Below are positions 36,978 through 49,000 of a stretch of DNA of 64,000 nt, piece after piece (within the stretch, counting starts at the first letter, position 1; each line of letters opens with the position of its first letter). The notes below the pieces were generated by a model that saw only the letters and a program-made list of their open reading frames with translations, had not been told where the DNA came from and did not search any database. The stretch comes from Ciona intestinalis (taxonomy: Eukaryota > Chordata > Ascidiacea > Phlebobranchia > Cionidae): NCBI RefSeq assembly GCF_000224145.3, contig NW_004190583.1, positions 1 through 64,000 on the forward strand, given 5' to 3'. The position numbers and the translations under genes are program-made.

Positions 36978-37532
36978 TAATACAACGTGTTCTCTTTAAT
37001 AAAACTACCACAACAAGGAGGATCCTCACTTCCCCGTATTATATATAGTAGGGTGAGGGAAGATGCGACATCTTTACCACATAAATATCCAAATACCTTG
37101 ATCATGTTTTAAACAATGAACAGGGGTCTATAGAAGTCGTGAAGATGTGGTTTTATAATTCTTTGCCAGTTTTTTGTTTACTACTAATTGGGACGAGAAA
37201 GTAAAATGAAAGGGTGTCCCATTTTTCCCCACCCTACTATATCTCACCTAGACCTAAGTACTTAATGCAAGTTTGCTTTCTAACGATAACACACGAAAGG
37301 TGTAAAAAATAGTCCGATATAAAAAGCTCAAGACTAACTTAAAGTAATTTGCTCAAGTAATCTAGCCTTCTGTAAAAGAGAATATGAAATCTAACCGCTC
37401 CGATAAATTAAAACTCTTCAGTCCGCTTTAAATAAATGTCCTTGATGCGCCGTCACATTAACTAAAGCCAAGGAAGGATACTTGGCGAACGAACGTTGGA
37501 AATATTTGCTTGATATTTCTCGCAGCGGGGCT
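36978..37532. repeat. Segment duplicated across the gap, copy 2
   Basis: 555 bp, beginning exactly after the N run and matching 36375-36927 from its first base (TAATACAACGTG). It continues into unique sequence after CGCAGCGGGGCT. The divergence of about 2 percent is in the range of allelic difference in Ciona. Confidence 0.9.
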
Positions 37533-39608
37533 CGCTTAAAGGGACAGAGAGGAAATGGTGTCTCTTTGTGTTCCGGCGGTCAGAGAGACTTGAATAGCAG
37601 GCAGTGCTACTTAAGTGTTTCTTGAATTGGAATCATAAAGGTCCCAGCTAAGGTTATGAACTCTTAGTTTTAATGTACGAAATATGCTACATTAAAAGTG
37701 CCTCCAGTCAATTTTTTGGTCCTTATTTAAAAGTATATTTAACCTCGAATTTGTCAAAACTTTTATGTTACTAGGTTAATGGTAAACTTTCTGCATTAAT
37801 AGTTTGTGGTCGAAAAATATCGTAGCGGGCGGCCCGGTAACGTATTCGAGAAAAGACAGTCGCAAATTTTAAGCAACAAATGTTCTTCCCGTTTACTGAA
37901 ATTACCAGAAACACATTAATACCACAGTTACATACAATATGACTTGTAAAATACCGTACTACTAAACTAAACTAAACAATGTCATTCAACATTTAAAGTA
38001 GCGCACATAACATATAATTTTAAACCCAATACTTAATCTCTGAACCCCCCCTATTACTGTAAACAATTTTCGATGTTTCTGTCACGCTGACCTGTAAACA
38101 ATCGCCTCGTGTTACGTCATAATGGCGCAGGGGGCACAGTCGTACAGACAATTATATTGTTTTGTATCCGTCGCCTTTTACAATGATCGAATCGAAAAGT
38201 GACGTCATAATAGGACTTGCAGCGCACAAACAATCGATAGACAACGAATAAAGCGGCTGCCGAAAAACGTTTCAAAGCGCATGCCCCTGTCCATTGAAAG
38301 ATAAATCTATTTCCTTTAAGTTCTAACATCATTCCCTAAACCTCGTAAACAAAATCCAATTAAATGACGTCATAATTCTACAGCTGGTGACCGCGATGCT
38401 TACGTCATAATGCACGAGAACACATGTTTTGAAACACGAGGCCGAGCATGAATACTTACAGTTCCAACCTTATGCTACACAAATATTCAAGATGACATCA
38501 TATATGTTTAGATACAAACTCAACATAGTAGAGCAAATAACACAACATTCCAAAACTCAACCAATATTTATCCCTCGTATATCAGAGGCTCAGCTTCGTT
38601 TCAAACTTCCACGTCTAACTCATGATATGCTATGTACACAACCTCACGGTATGTATGTACACTCTCAAACAGCAAACCCTGTCCTGCTATATAAACGACA
38701 TTTCAAATTCCGACACAATTTTTGCCTACCAAAAACTTACATTTCTTTGTTGATATACACTGTAACCTAAACACATCCAGAAATTACATATTTCAGCCGT
38801 GAACTCTGCTATTATTACACGCTGCAACTTCCAACCAACATTTTGCCTCTTTCTCGCAGAACTGCAAAATCGTAGTCGCGCTTTACTACGCGCACTGTTT
38901 TGCACTTGCTTAACCTTACTACGGCTTCTCTCGTTTTACCTTCTTCTCGTGTATTCTCTCGCAACATAATTTGCAGAGCTGACGTCACCAAGGAGTAAGA
39001 TAGGACTTGATGATTGCGACTACACAGCATCCCAACTCTAATAACAAGCAATTTCTTTTACTTTGACTCATCTCCAAAGCGTCTGCTTACCAATACTGAA
39101 ACAATATACTCTCTTACGGCTGTGGCAAAGGTTAATGACATTTCCCCAAAGGAATCGTGTCACAAATCTTTAAACTGACTACCTATCATTCTACAAAACC
39201 TGATTACAATACCTACTTTATTCGAAGAATAAATTTTAACTGGTCAGTCCTAACCTCAAGTCGCTAACCTGATAACTCAAAAGCAGTCGCAAGTTGCGTG
39301 TATAGTCACCATACATAGTATGCAACAGGGCGCCGCTGTTTAGTAATGTTTCAAGTCTAGACCCATTGTCATTGTTGGTGTAGTTTTTTCAAAGTTAACA
39401 TGCTGTCGGAATATAGTGTAAAAAAAGTTGTCAAGCTTCTGTGGTTTAACGACAAGAATCATCTCCGAAAAGTCAAAACGAATCCGGACAAAATAGAACT
39501 AACTTAGATGAAGATACGAGCTAAGTTGAACTAAACTGTGCTAAGTTGAACGTTACTGACCGAACATAAGCAAACATTTGAGAAGACACTTGATAAACAT
39601 TGTGAGGA

Positions 39609-39614
39609 TTTATT
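39609..39614 (-). terminator. NHS: Candidate poly(A) signal of NHS
   Basis: AATAAA on the minus strand about 290 nt after the NHS stop; a further AATAAA lies about 390 nt beyond it near 39217. Either could be used. Confidence 0.45.
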
Positions 39615-39901
39615 AAGCAGCGTCAATTACACGATCTACATAATATTTGTGCAAAGAATGAAAATTATCCAGAACAGGCACTCACAGTAAACCACGATGA
39701 CGTCGTACCACGTAACAATACCCTTTGTTTCATACGATCAGGTTTGATTATGGCGTTCATTAATTTCATAGAAAAATAGAAATAATATAAAACATTGATT
39801 TTTCTTCCGCTCTCGAACATACTCGCTCTCTCGTGCCACCTATCGATTTAAGTCTCGCCCTTTCAAGGGTTGACGTCATTATTATTGCGTCATTGATGAC
39901 G

Positions 39902-40010
39902 TCATAAATCAGTGACGGAAGGAGAGCTTGTCTGCTCTAGTGAACGTTCCTCGGCGTCTTCAGAGATTGACATCATGGGACGGGTAGGGGTTCGACTTCG
40001 AGTGGAGAAT
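39902..40010 (-). CDS. NHS: NHS exon 18 (last)
   Basis: Acceptor [29 protein letters not shown] corresponds to the RYSVRCRLYNTPMQAISE ending of vertebrate NHS. The TGA stop is part of a TGACGTCA-type palindrome. Confidence 0.85.
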
Positions 40011-43000
40011 CTATGAAAGAGATTAAAGATAAAATATTGTTTATTTTGGACAGATTTTAATACAGTTTTTACGCCATAACGACTGTTTTTTTCTTCCACA
40101 ATTGCCACGTAGATTAAATAATCGCTAAGCTATAAGTGAATGAATTAATTAACATGACAGCTTTTTATTTCTAATTGTAAAAATCGCTATATAAAACAAC
40201 AACCCAATTCCTCACCTTCCCCGATGTGAAATAGGGGGATGTTTCATGCCATGCGTGGTGCCAGCATACGACTTCCTATGTTCGGTATGACGGTTCGTTC
40301 GTCGTCCTGATCTTCCAGATGACATGGCGGCTCTTAAGTCACCGACTGATACAATGCGGGGACGTGGGGTGTCTGTATATAAGAGGATATATTTATTATT
40401 TATTTACAGATGGGGGGGGATCGCAATTTTTAAGTTAGTGTGTAACTTGTACTCAAAACCAGGTCCAAAGTGCGTGAGACAAATCCTCCATCGAATAAAC
40501 AAGCTACATTATATATTTATTATTTTACAGATAGAGGTAGATCGCAATTTAAGTTAGAGTGTTGCTTATACCGGTAAGCAGGTGTGTGAAACAAATCGTT
40601 CGTGTTATTATGACTGTCGAATGAACAAGTTACATTATTCATTCAATTTCTGGGCGGGAGAAATAGACAATCATTAAACACTTAAAAAAAAAAACAGTTA
40701 AAAACTGAGATACAGATTGAACATTGTGAATAAACAGTTGGGTTTACACAACCTATTCTTGTATTCGGTTGAATATTAAGATTAACATCTTACCAGGCCC
40801 ATCTGGAACTTCCTCACTCTCATTGGCTGAGCCGTTGACACGTGCATGCTGCTGATTGGTCAATTGTAATTTCTCAGTTGCCGTCATTTGTGTACCTGTG
40901 CCTGATCTGTGGGGTGAAAAGATCACGTTAATACTATTTCTAGGCTCCAAAATAGAGATCTCTAAAGAACATATATTGCGTGGAGTTATATTTTAACTTT
41001 TAATATATAGGAACGAAAGAGATAATTTAATAATTCTGATTAAGTTGTTTCTTACCGACGTTTTATTTAACTAAGGCCTAAAAAATTATCAGATTATTAG
41101 CACGCCTGATAGCAACAGTCTATATATGATATATAATATTGGTGTAAACGCCAGTTTTATTCTATTTCTCACTTTGAAAAACTTTGAAGCAGCAGGGCTT
41201 TGAAGTCGTCCCTAGATGTCGCACCAGAGGAGGTTCGTCGCCGTCGATCAAGGCTCGAAAAATGTCTGTGAGAAAAAGACGTTTTATAAATATGAATTAA
41301 TTAAACATGATTCTCGCTTGTTACAAAACATGATGGATGCAGACAAGATACGACTATGACGTCACATACCTTCCATTATTCCTTCTTTCGAGAGTTGACA
41401 CAGGACTTAATGTTGGAGATTTGATCACGTGATCAGGTGACGACGATCGAAGAGAACCGCGTAATCTAAAATATGACGTCATAAATAAAACGCGAAAAAA
41501 TAAACAGTTGCACAATTTAAATACCCTGCATTGCGTATTATTTGCAAATTTATATTCTATATGGGCTAGGTACGAAAATACATAAAAGGATCCAGGATTT
41601 TAGCTAGATTTGACTCCCTAACCGAAACATATGTATAACGCAGTCGTATACAAAAATGCATCTGGATATTTACATCAATTAAATATAGATTACAAACCTC
41701 TGCATTGAAGCGAGAAAATCTTTATTTTTCGTCGGTTTGGTTTCAATGCTATCAGCAGTGATGCTGTCTTGGTCTTCTGGTACTTCCCCGTTTGTAGAAC
41801 TAATGACGTCATCACAGATTGTTTCCGGTGGTGGAGTGACGACGTCATTCAATTCTAGCTCTTCTTTTGATTCGTCCTTGTTTTTCGGTGGCGCTTGTAT
41901 AACTGTTTCTGTTTTCGCTTCATTTGTTGCAACTTCTGTTGTTTCTGTTATTGTTGTTGTTTCAGTAAATTGTACAGGTGACGACTCAAGCTTTGTTTTT
42001 GTAACTTTGAGTTTTTCTACCGGTTTTGTAGGGTCACAGTTTTCTATTGTAGATTTCGTTAATATTTCTACAACTTCAACTTTGCTTTTGACCTCTTCCG
42101 TTTGTGGCGTTGATTTAATATCCAATGGTTTGGGACTAGCAACTGCAATATCTTTTGCTTTACTGTTTTCTGCTGATTTTACTGATAGTTCATCCTCTTT
42201 TAATTCTACTCTTGGCGACATCAGCTTTGGAGACGAAATTTCGCGGGGTTCGGGTGTCGGTCTTCTCGGGGAAGTAGCGCCCGAATTTCCCATGGTAGTC
42301 GTGCCAAAGAATGCGGCTCTTGCGTCTGCGGTACGACTGGACAGTCGAGGTTGTTTGCTTGTCTCAGTTTGGTGTTGCTTCGCATGTGTGTTCTCTTTCT
42401 CGGTTAAACTGGGCCTTGGGAGTATGGCAGGTTTTGGTCGCACCGCCGGTTTATTAGATTGAAGTTGCTGAAGTGGTTTCGATGCTTGGTTTACTGGTTG
42501 CTTTATGATGGTAGGTTTGGGAAGAGTTGGTGGCTTGGTTGGTGTTTTCGGCTTCGGGAAAACAACAGGTTTTGTAAGCTCCTGCTTTGTTGGAGACGCC
42601 GGGCTTTTAGTTGGAGAAGGCGGGTTATCTTCGGCATTTGTAATGTCAATTGTTGGTATGCTATCCTGCTTTACTGGCGAAGGTTGTGGACTTTTCATTG
42701 ATTTTGAACGTGTTGGGGAAGTTACTGGTGTTTTAGTTGGTTCTCTTAACGATAAACGCTGACGACCCAACCCGAATGGGGAAACTGGTTCGTTTCTAGG
42801 AAGTGGTGATTTTTTAGTTGGTGAAAAACGTCTTGGAGAGACTGGTTCTTCCGACATCTTAGGTGAAGTTAGTTCGTTCAGTTGGTGAATGATGGGTGAA
42901 GGCCTTACTGGCTTGGTGGCCACTTTTGGTTTTATAATCATGACAGATGGTTGGGAATTCACAACGATTTGTGGTGTTATTTTAGGTTTAATGTTATTAG

Positions 43001-46000
43001 AGGCAGACTCCCTTGTATTGGTTTCTGGTGGCGTTACATCCTTTATATTGGCTGGAGGTGTGGAGACTTTGATGGGAGATTGAAGATTTGAAGGCGAGGG
43101 ACTTGAAAGTGACTGGGTTCTTGGGGAAGCAGATGACGTACTGGAGCATGACTCTGATTCCTTCCTGCTTGGCGTGTTGCGAGTTGATGCAACAGGTTGA
43201 ATGTTAACATTGTGAGAATCGTCTGAATCTGATGTTCGCTGCGAATTCTTTGATTCTAGAGAAGTCTTCTCGTAATCTGACAAGGGTTCCATGTAAGCAA
43301 GGATCTCTTTGGCCGCTTCGTGTCGTTTTAAACTTGAACATCTACGCGGTGGAGAAGGTTTCGGCGTCTTCTTTTCGTCCTTTGACGTCGAATCGCTTGC
43401 CTGCTGTCTAAGCATTTGCTTGTGACGTAACCGCTCGTCGTTTGCGATGAAATCTGATCCGAAGAAATGTTTTGGTTGCTGCTGGGGCGGAGACATGGGC
43501 GTGGCTGAGAACACCTCGGCACTGCGGAGATCTGTGCTGAACACAGGGCTGTGTGGTGTGAATACGTTGTAAGGTTCCGCTACTAATTCTGCTTTAGTTA
43601 AACCGCTATCTCTGTGCATAGATGTGAAATAACCGTCCTGATCTTGCGAATATATTGAACTATTAAGGCTCCGAGCGTCGTCTTTAATATGGCCGTCATT
43701 TCCCCGCCTGTTGCCGAGAATAAGCAAGTCCATTGGCGAATTGGGCGCTGTTTTGGCGAGATGACTTTTTCTGGGCACGTAATCGTTGTTCATGAAGTTG
43801 TAAGCTCCGGAGGGAGTAGAGAACGTCAGTTTGCACGGCGAACCAACTTCTGAACGACTTATTATGATCGAGGAATCGGGCGTGGAAGTTCTTTCAGCAG
43901 TAGGAGGGCTACTAAGCGAAAGAATTGACGACATTGGCGAATGTTCCAAAGTGCTCAGTCTGCTGTTAAGTGAAGAATTCGATTCAGAAAGCTCAAGGGA
44001 ATTTCCCAACATCCGAGAATCCGGGACGTCATAACCATTACTGTGACGTGTGCTTTTATTGGGTGGATGCTGTAACAGAAAACATTTAAATGAAAACTTG
44101 TCAAAAGAAGGTTTTTATTAAATCAGTGACTTTAAAGAGAGGCCTCAACTTACTTGTTGTGGTTGGGTAATGTTATGATGTGGCAGTAATATCTCTGACG
44201 TAGTTGAGTGACGTGCACTTTCCGTACCACTCCAAAATCCAGAAGATATTCTGTCCTCGCCCTGTTACGTTAAACGTTTAAATTATTTGAATGTAACTTA
44301 AACACAAAGTAACATTTCATACACCAGTGTGAACACGAAGTTATATACGTGTATTAAACACAACACCAACGACTGTCGTTGGCCTAACATGCGAGGATAA
44401 ATAAGTTGCATTTGCCCAATCTTGTGTGTTGTGACGTACCATATTATTCTTTTCGCGCATGAAAGCTTTGTCGTCATGGTCCATGCGCATTGGCATCACG
44501 TGACCGTTTGTCTTTTCATGCATGGTTACAGAAGGTGGAACTTTCGGCTGAAGAAACAACAATGTTAGTAACTGCCTTACGTAGAAGTAATGAGCCAAAC
44601 CCGGACTAAACCTAGACCGTTGAAAATAACCTCACCCGCATAGAAACCGTTCCACGTAAAGTAAAATAAGAGAAAATTGAAACTCTACAATTCTCAACCC
44701 ATAACTGGCTCTAAACCCACGATATCTAGACCCTATGACCCTCTTATACCGCCAGGTTTGAACTGTCCAGATACGATTAATAGCAAGAACATGTTGGAAC
44801 CTTTTCAGGATAATTACAACTAAATTACTTCCATATGTATCACTATTGGTAATATGCCAAACGCCATGGGTGCAAAAATGCAATACATGATCATGTGTAT
44901 ACGCCACACAAATATATACCTTCTCATAATCGCGACTTTCCGTTGTAGTCTTTATGAAGTCACCATCGTGATGTAGTGTGACGTAAGCACCTCGTCGAAT
45001 ATGATCTCCGTTCATTATTGGTGGAGTCTAGATTTATAAAGAGACTTAGAACTAATTTTCTGGACCAAGTGCAACGAAATACGTAAAAAATCTAGTCAAA
45101 CAGGTAGTATACTAAGAGCCTAAAATGGGATTATAAGTCTTTAGTTTTAATCCTTAGTCCTTAGTCATACAAAAATCGTTCAACTTCATGTGCACTAGAT
45201 CAGGTCATTCGCGGAATACATCACAGTTATTTTATTTAACTCCAGTAACAAAGCAATTACTTTCCAGTACTTTCATGCTAAACTATTCCTAACTGTGTTG
45301 ACCAATATAAAGTAACCCACCGAGTGTCTGTTCTTCATGCGGCGTTTTATCGGTGATGCTGGCAACACTTTCACGTGTTCTGTTTGTATTTCGGCATTAC
45401 GTGTATCACCGCGTGGTGGCGACGAAGAGTCTGTAAAGAAGCAACCCCTTTAAATTACAAACCGAACCAGTTTTCTGTTGAGTTTTTCGCAGCCTTTTAT
45501 AATAAAATTAGCTGTTTTGTATGAATAATAAAGATCCAAGCAAAGCAGAATCTTTTCCACGGTTAAGTTCATGACAGTTAGCTGTCAATGGTTATCAATA
45601 TAGGATTATGACGTAATAATTGAAGGTGTGAGGTTTCAATACCTGTAGGCGTGGCTTATTTTGAAGTTATTAATAGTGTAGATATGAAATGAAAATATTA
45701 AAACTGCCTTTCTTAAATAAGTTTGGATAATACAAGGGGAAGGAACTGTGTATAGTCCTGAAGGGAAGAGACAAGTCTTTATTTAGTAGGGTGGGGTAAG
45801 ATGAATAGCGCTGTACATAATGTAGCGTTAGAACGAAATTCCCCAATCGTGTTGTAACAGTTAATAATGCCCTTTTAGAGCCGTAAGAATACGGTTATAT
45901 AAATCAGTAAATATTCTTTGTTTACTATCAAATGAAAAGAAAAAAAAGATATTGAAAATCCGAACCATCTTCCCCCAACCTATTATATATAAAGACAGGC

Positions 46001-49000
46001 TTGTATATTCAAAACGGACATGGCAACATTTACAAGTCGCAAAAATAGGCGATCTTGCCCAAGTGTTACAGGGTCCACATTCGTGCGAAGTAAATTATTC
46101 TTACTTACCGCTACCAAGAGACTCCTCTCCCATAAAAGATGAAATGGAGTCTGAGTGTAAGCTGCTCGGTCGGTGGCGATTGTTCTCAACACCTGTAATT
46201 ATGATGTAATGATGGTCATTATGATGTAGCGATATTTGAATGGGGTATGGGAAACGCACTCAAAGATCCAAGGTTCATTACTTGGAATATTACGCAATAA
46301 GGGGGATCGGTAACTCAGGGAAGTGTAATAGGTTCCTATGAAGTACACACACACACACACACACACATATATACATATATGTATATAGATATTACGCCCA
46401 CGCGCCAGGTTTCATTAAAAGGATATTCATATTTGTATTACTTCTAATTTGTTTCACTCGAAAAAACAAGAGAGCTCGTTTTGTTGATTCGCAAATAAAT
46501 GTCGCTGTGCCAACACAAACCAGTCTGCCTCATTGGGTCACACAGGGTCGATTGTATTGTGCGTAATAATGACAATAGTGCGCAAACAGGCAACGATTTA
46601 CACGGTTCTTAGTGTGAATATATCGCGACGGAAACGGTTTCCGTAGTAATTCGAGAACCCGACGAAAATTGGAAGAAAATTGTCGACTGGTTTATAAGCA
46701 GAGCGTAAAATTAACTCGACTTGCTGTTGTGAATATGTACATGATTGTTATTATAGAGGTTACATGTGGTATATAGTTACGCATACATGCCTCATTTAAA
46801 GTGTCGCTGTACAACGTACTTATTTGACCAATTCGTGAACATAGTGAATTTAAAATGATTAAGTGAGTGAAAAGTCAAATAGACTGTATATAGTATTGTA
46901 GGGTAAGATTGACCGCGACAGCAAATTACATCATGTATTACTGAACGTGTTACATGTTTAACGATTAATAACACTCTTTCATGGTCGTAAGAGTACGGCC
47001 ATATACTTGTAAAAATATTCACATATTAATCCATATTGTCCCAAAACATAAGACTACAGATGTCGTATCTCACTTAATTCGTGTTGGATAGTCCCAGGAA
47101 GTGACGTTAGCGTTCGATGACGCTCCCGGAAGCGAGCTTGACTCTTCCTCCTCACGGAGCTGAAGGAGGACTTCTGTGATCTTCGGAGGTTGGCTCGTCT
47201 CTCAAACTGCGAGCCTGATGTATCTGTGAAGTGAAGAATGCCATTAGTATATAAGTCTGAAGCAGATGCTTTATATGCAACTGTTGACACAAGACGTACG
47301 TACAAACAGACAGACACACAAATGTATAGGTAGAAGTATATATTGTTGCAACTAGAAGTATGATAGAGATCTTCTGGCAATAATTTGTTTTTGTGATCTC
47401 TAAATGGGACGACATTTCGTCTGCTATCCTGCTACACATTATTAGGCTATGCCAGTTAAACCTTTCGACACTTATAAATTATTTTATGATTTTACAAGAT
47501 ATAATCATCGTGCAATAAGTTCAATGATAATAAGATGATTAGATGAATAAAAAGTAACGCAGGTGTAAAATTGCAGCAACAAGTGTGCAACGTTAATATT
47601 TCAATACCGGATTCAAAAATCCCACCCTCTAACACCTGGTGTACGAAAGCCAAATAAAACAAGCTTCCGAAATTTAATTTGCAAACGATGAACTTCTTAC
47701 CGTTTAAACACCTTCAAGGTTCCCAAATACAACAGCAATATTAATCTGTATTAACTAAGCTTAAATTGCTGTGGAAAAGCAATTACGTTTCAACATTCCA
47801 GTTTCACTACATACACTGTTTTAAAAAGCTGTTTATCTTTATTAACTTGGCATCTGCGCTTGCAACGTTACCTTCATTTCCGCGCAAGTAACTGGCTAAG
47901 CTTGCCAAACTACATTCTATCTCTTCACAGACATTGGCCATACGAAGCAGACGGAGGCTTAAATAACTGAGATAACGCACCACCGGCCATGCCTTGAGTA
48001 AGTGGCTCAATTGTACTTAATTACGGTCGCGCTGGATAATGGAACGTCTTGTATTCTAAACCAATGTGGAACGTCCCGCGCCCATTTATGGAGGGTTGAC
48101 TCAACAAAATCTTGATTTTGCCGCTTTGTTGTTGTATTATTTCGTCACAAAACACCGATTTTGAAAGTAAACGCTGATCCGGTGTTATGACGTCACAAGT
48201 TAATTTACACATCGCGCGAAAGTTGAAACAACTCCCATATCGGTTTCCTGTTGAATTGGTAAGCCGCAGGAATTCAATGCGTTTTGAAAATTCCACTCCC
48301 GTATCAGTGACAAAGTAGGAGATTTTACGCCTTTGTTTTGCTCAAGCAAATGTAAATTAACACCATAACGCATGGCAGAGTTGCATAAACACTAGGGAGA
48401 AATGATCCGCGGATATGTGGTTACGTATCTTGCTGTGCAAGCAAATCATGTCGCATATTGTCGATGCCCAAATTAGGCAACTCCAAGTGCTAACGTTCAA
48501 AGCTAAACATCAGCGCTTTTTATTTTCTCTTTCACATTATTGACAATATACATTACAACATGTGTAGGCTAAACTCCCTATTTTTAGATTAGATGTAAAA
48601 ATAAAACTCTTCTTTTATGTAGTAAGGTCAAATTTCCTAAATATTCTGACTGCAACCCCTTTGAACCCTTCACGCCTTATGCTCGTTTTAAGAACCTTTC
48701 CACTTTAAGTAAACGAAGAAACCATTACATATTCATCCATATTTCTTATAATGAATAAGAACAGTTGGACAAGGTTATAATATCGCATGATCCACATATG
48801 GTAAACCAAGTTTAAATAAATCTGCTTTTCCGTGTTTATATATTAAATCCGAACCTTTAACCATAATCACAATAACATTGCCCACCTATCGTGACAGTCT
48901 CAATCCTATGTTGAGAAATCTCCTTTTCCATCTTCTGCCTTGGAGTTGGAAGTTGGGAATCATTCAGCGAAGTTGGGTTGTATAGATCACGTAGCTCCGG

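Larger units (their letters stand above)
34334..39901. other. Region between EVA1C start and NHS end
   Basis: 5.6 kb. It should hold the EVA1C promoter (34.3-35 kb, with a TGACGTCA at 34492) and the NHS 3' untranslated region (39.2-39.9 kb). Frames at 34451-34642 (minus), 38429-38770 (plus) and 38815-39051 (minus) look like chance or upstream frames. The centre is the duplicated segment around the N gap. Confidence 0.45.

Noticed and set aside
38429..38770. 113-residue plus-strand frame
   Set aside because: Starts at a non-ATG codon and has no recognisable motif; length alone is not enough in a region with many open frames.
38815..39051. 78-residue basic minus-strand frame downstream of NHS
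   Set aside because: Lies where the NHS 3' untranslated region is expected, with no similarity to NHS or other proteins.
41737..42462. 241-residue plus-strand frame
   Set aside because: It is the antisense shadow of the Ser/Thr/Pro-rich NHS exon 13.
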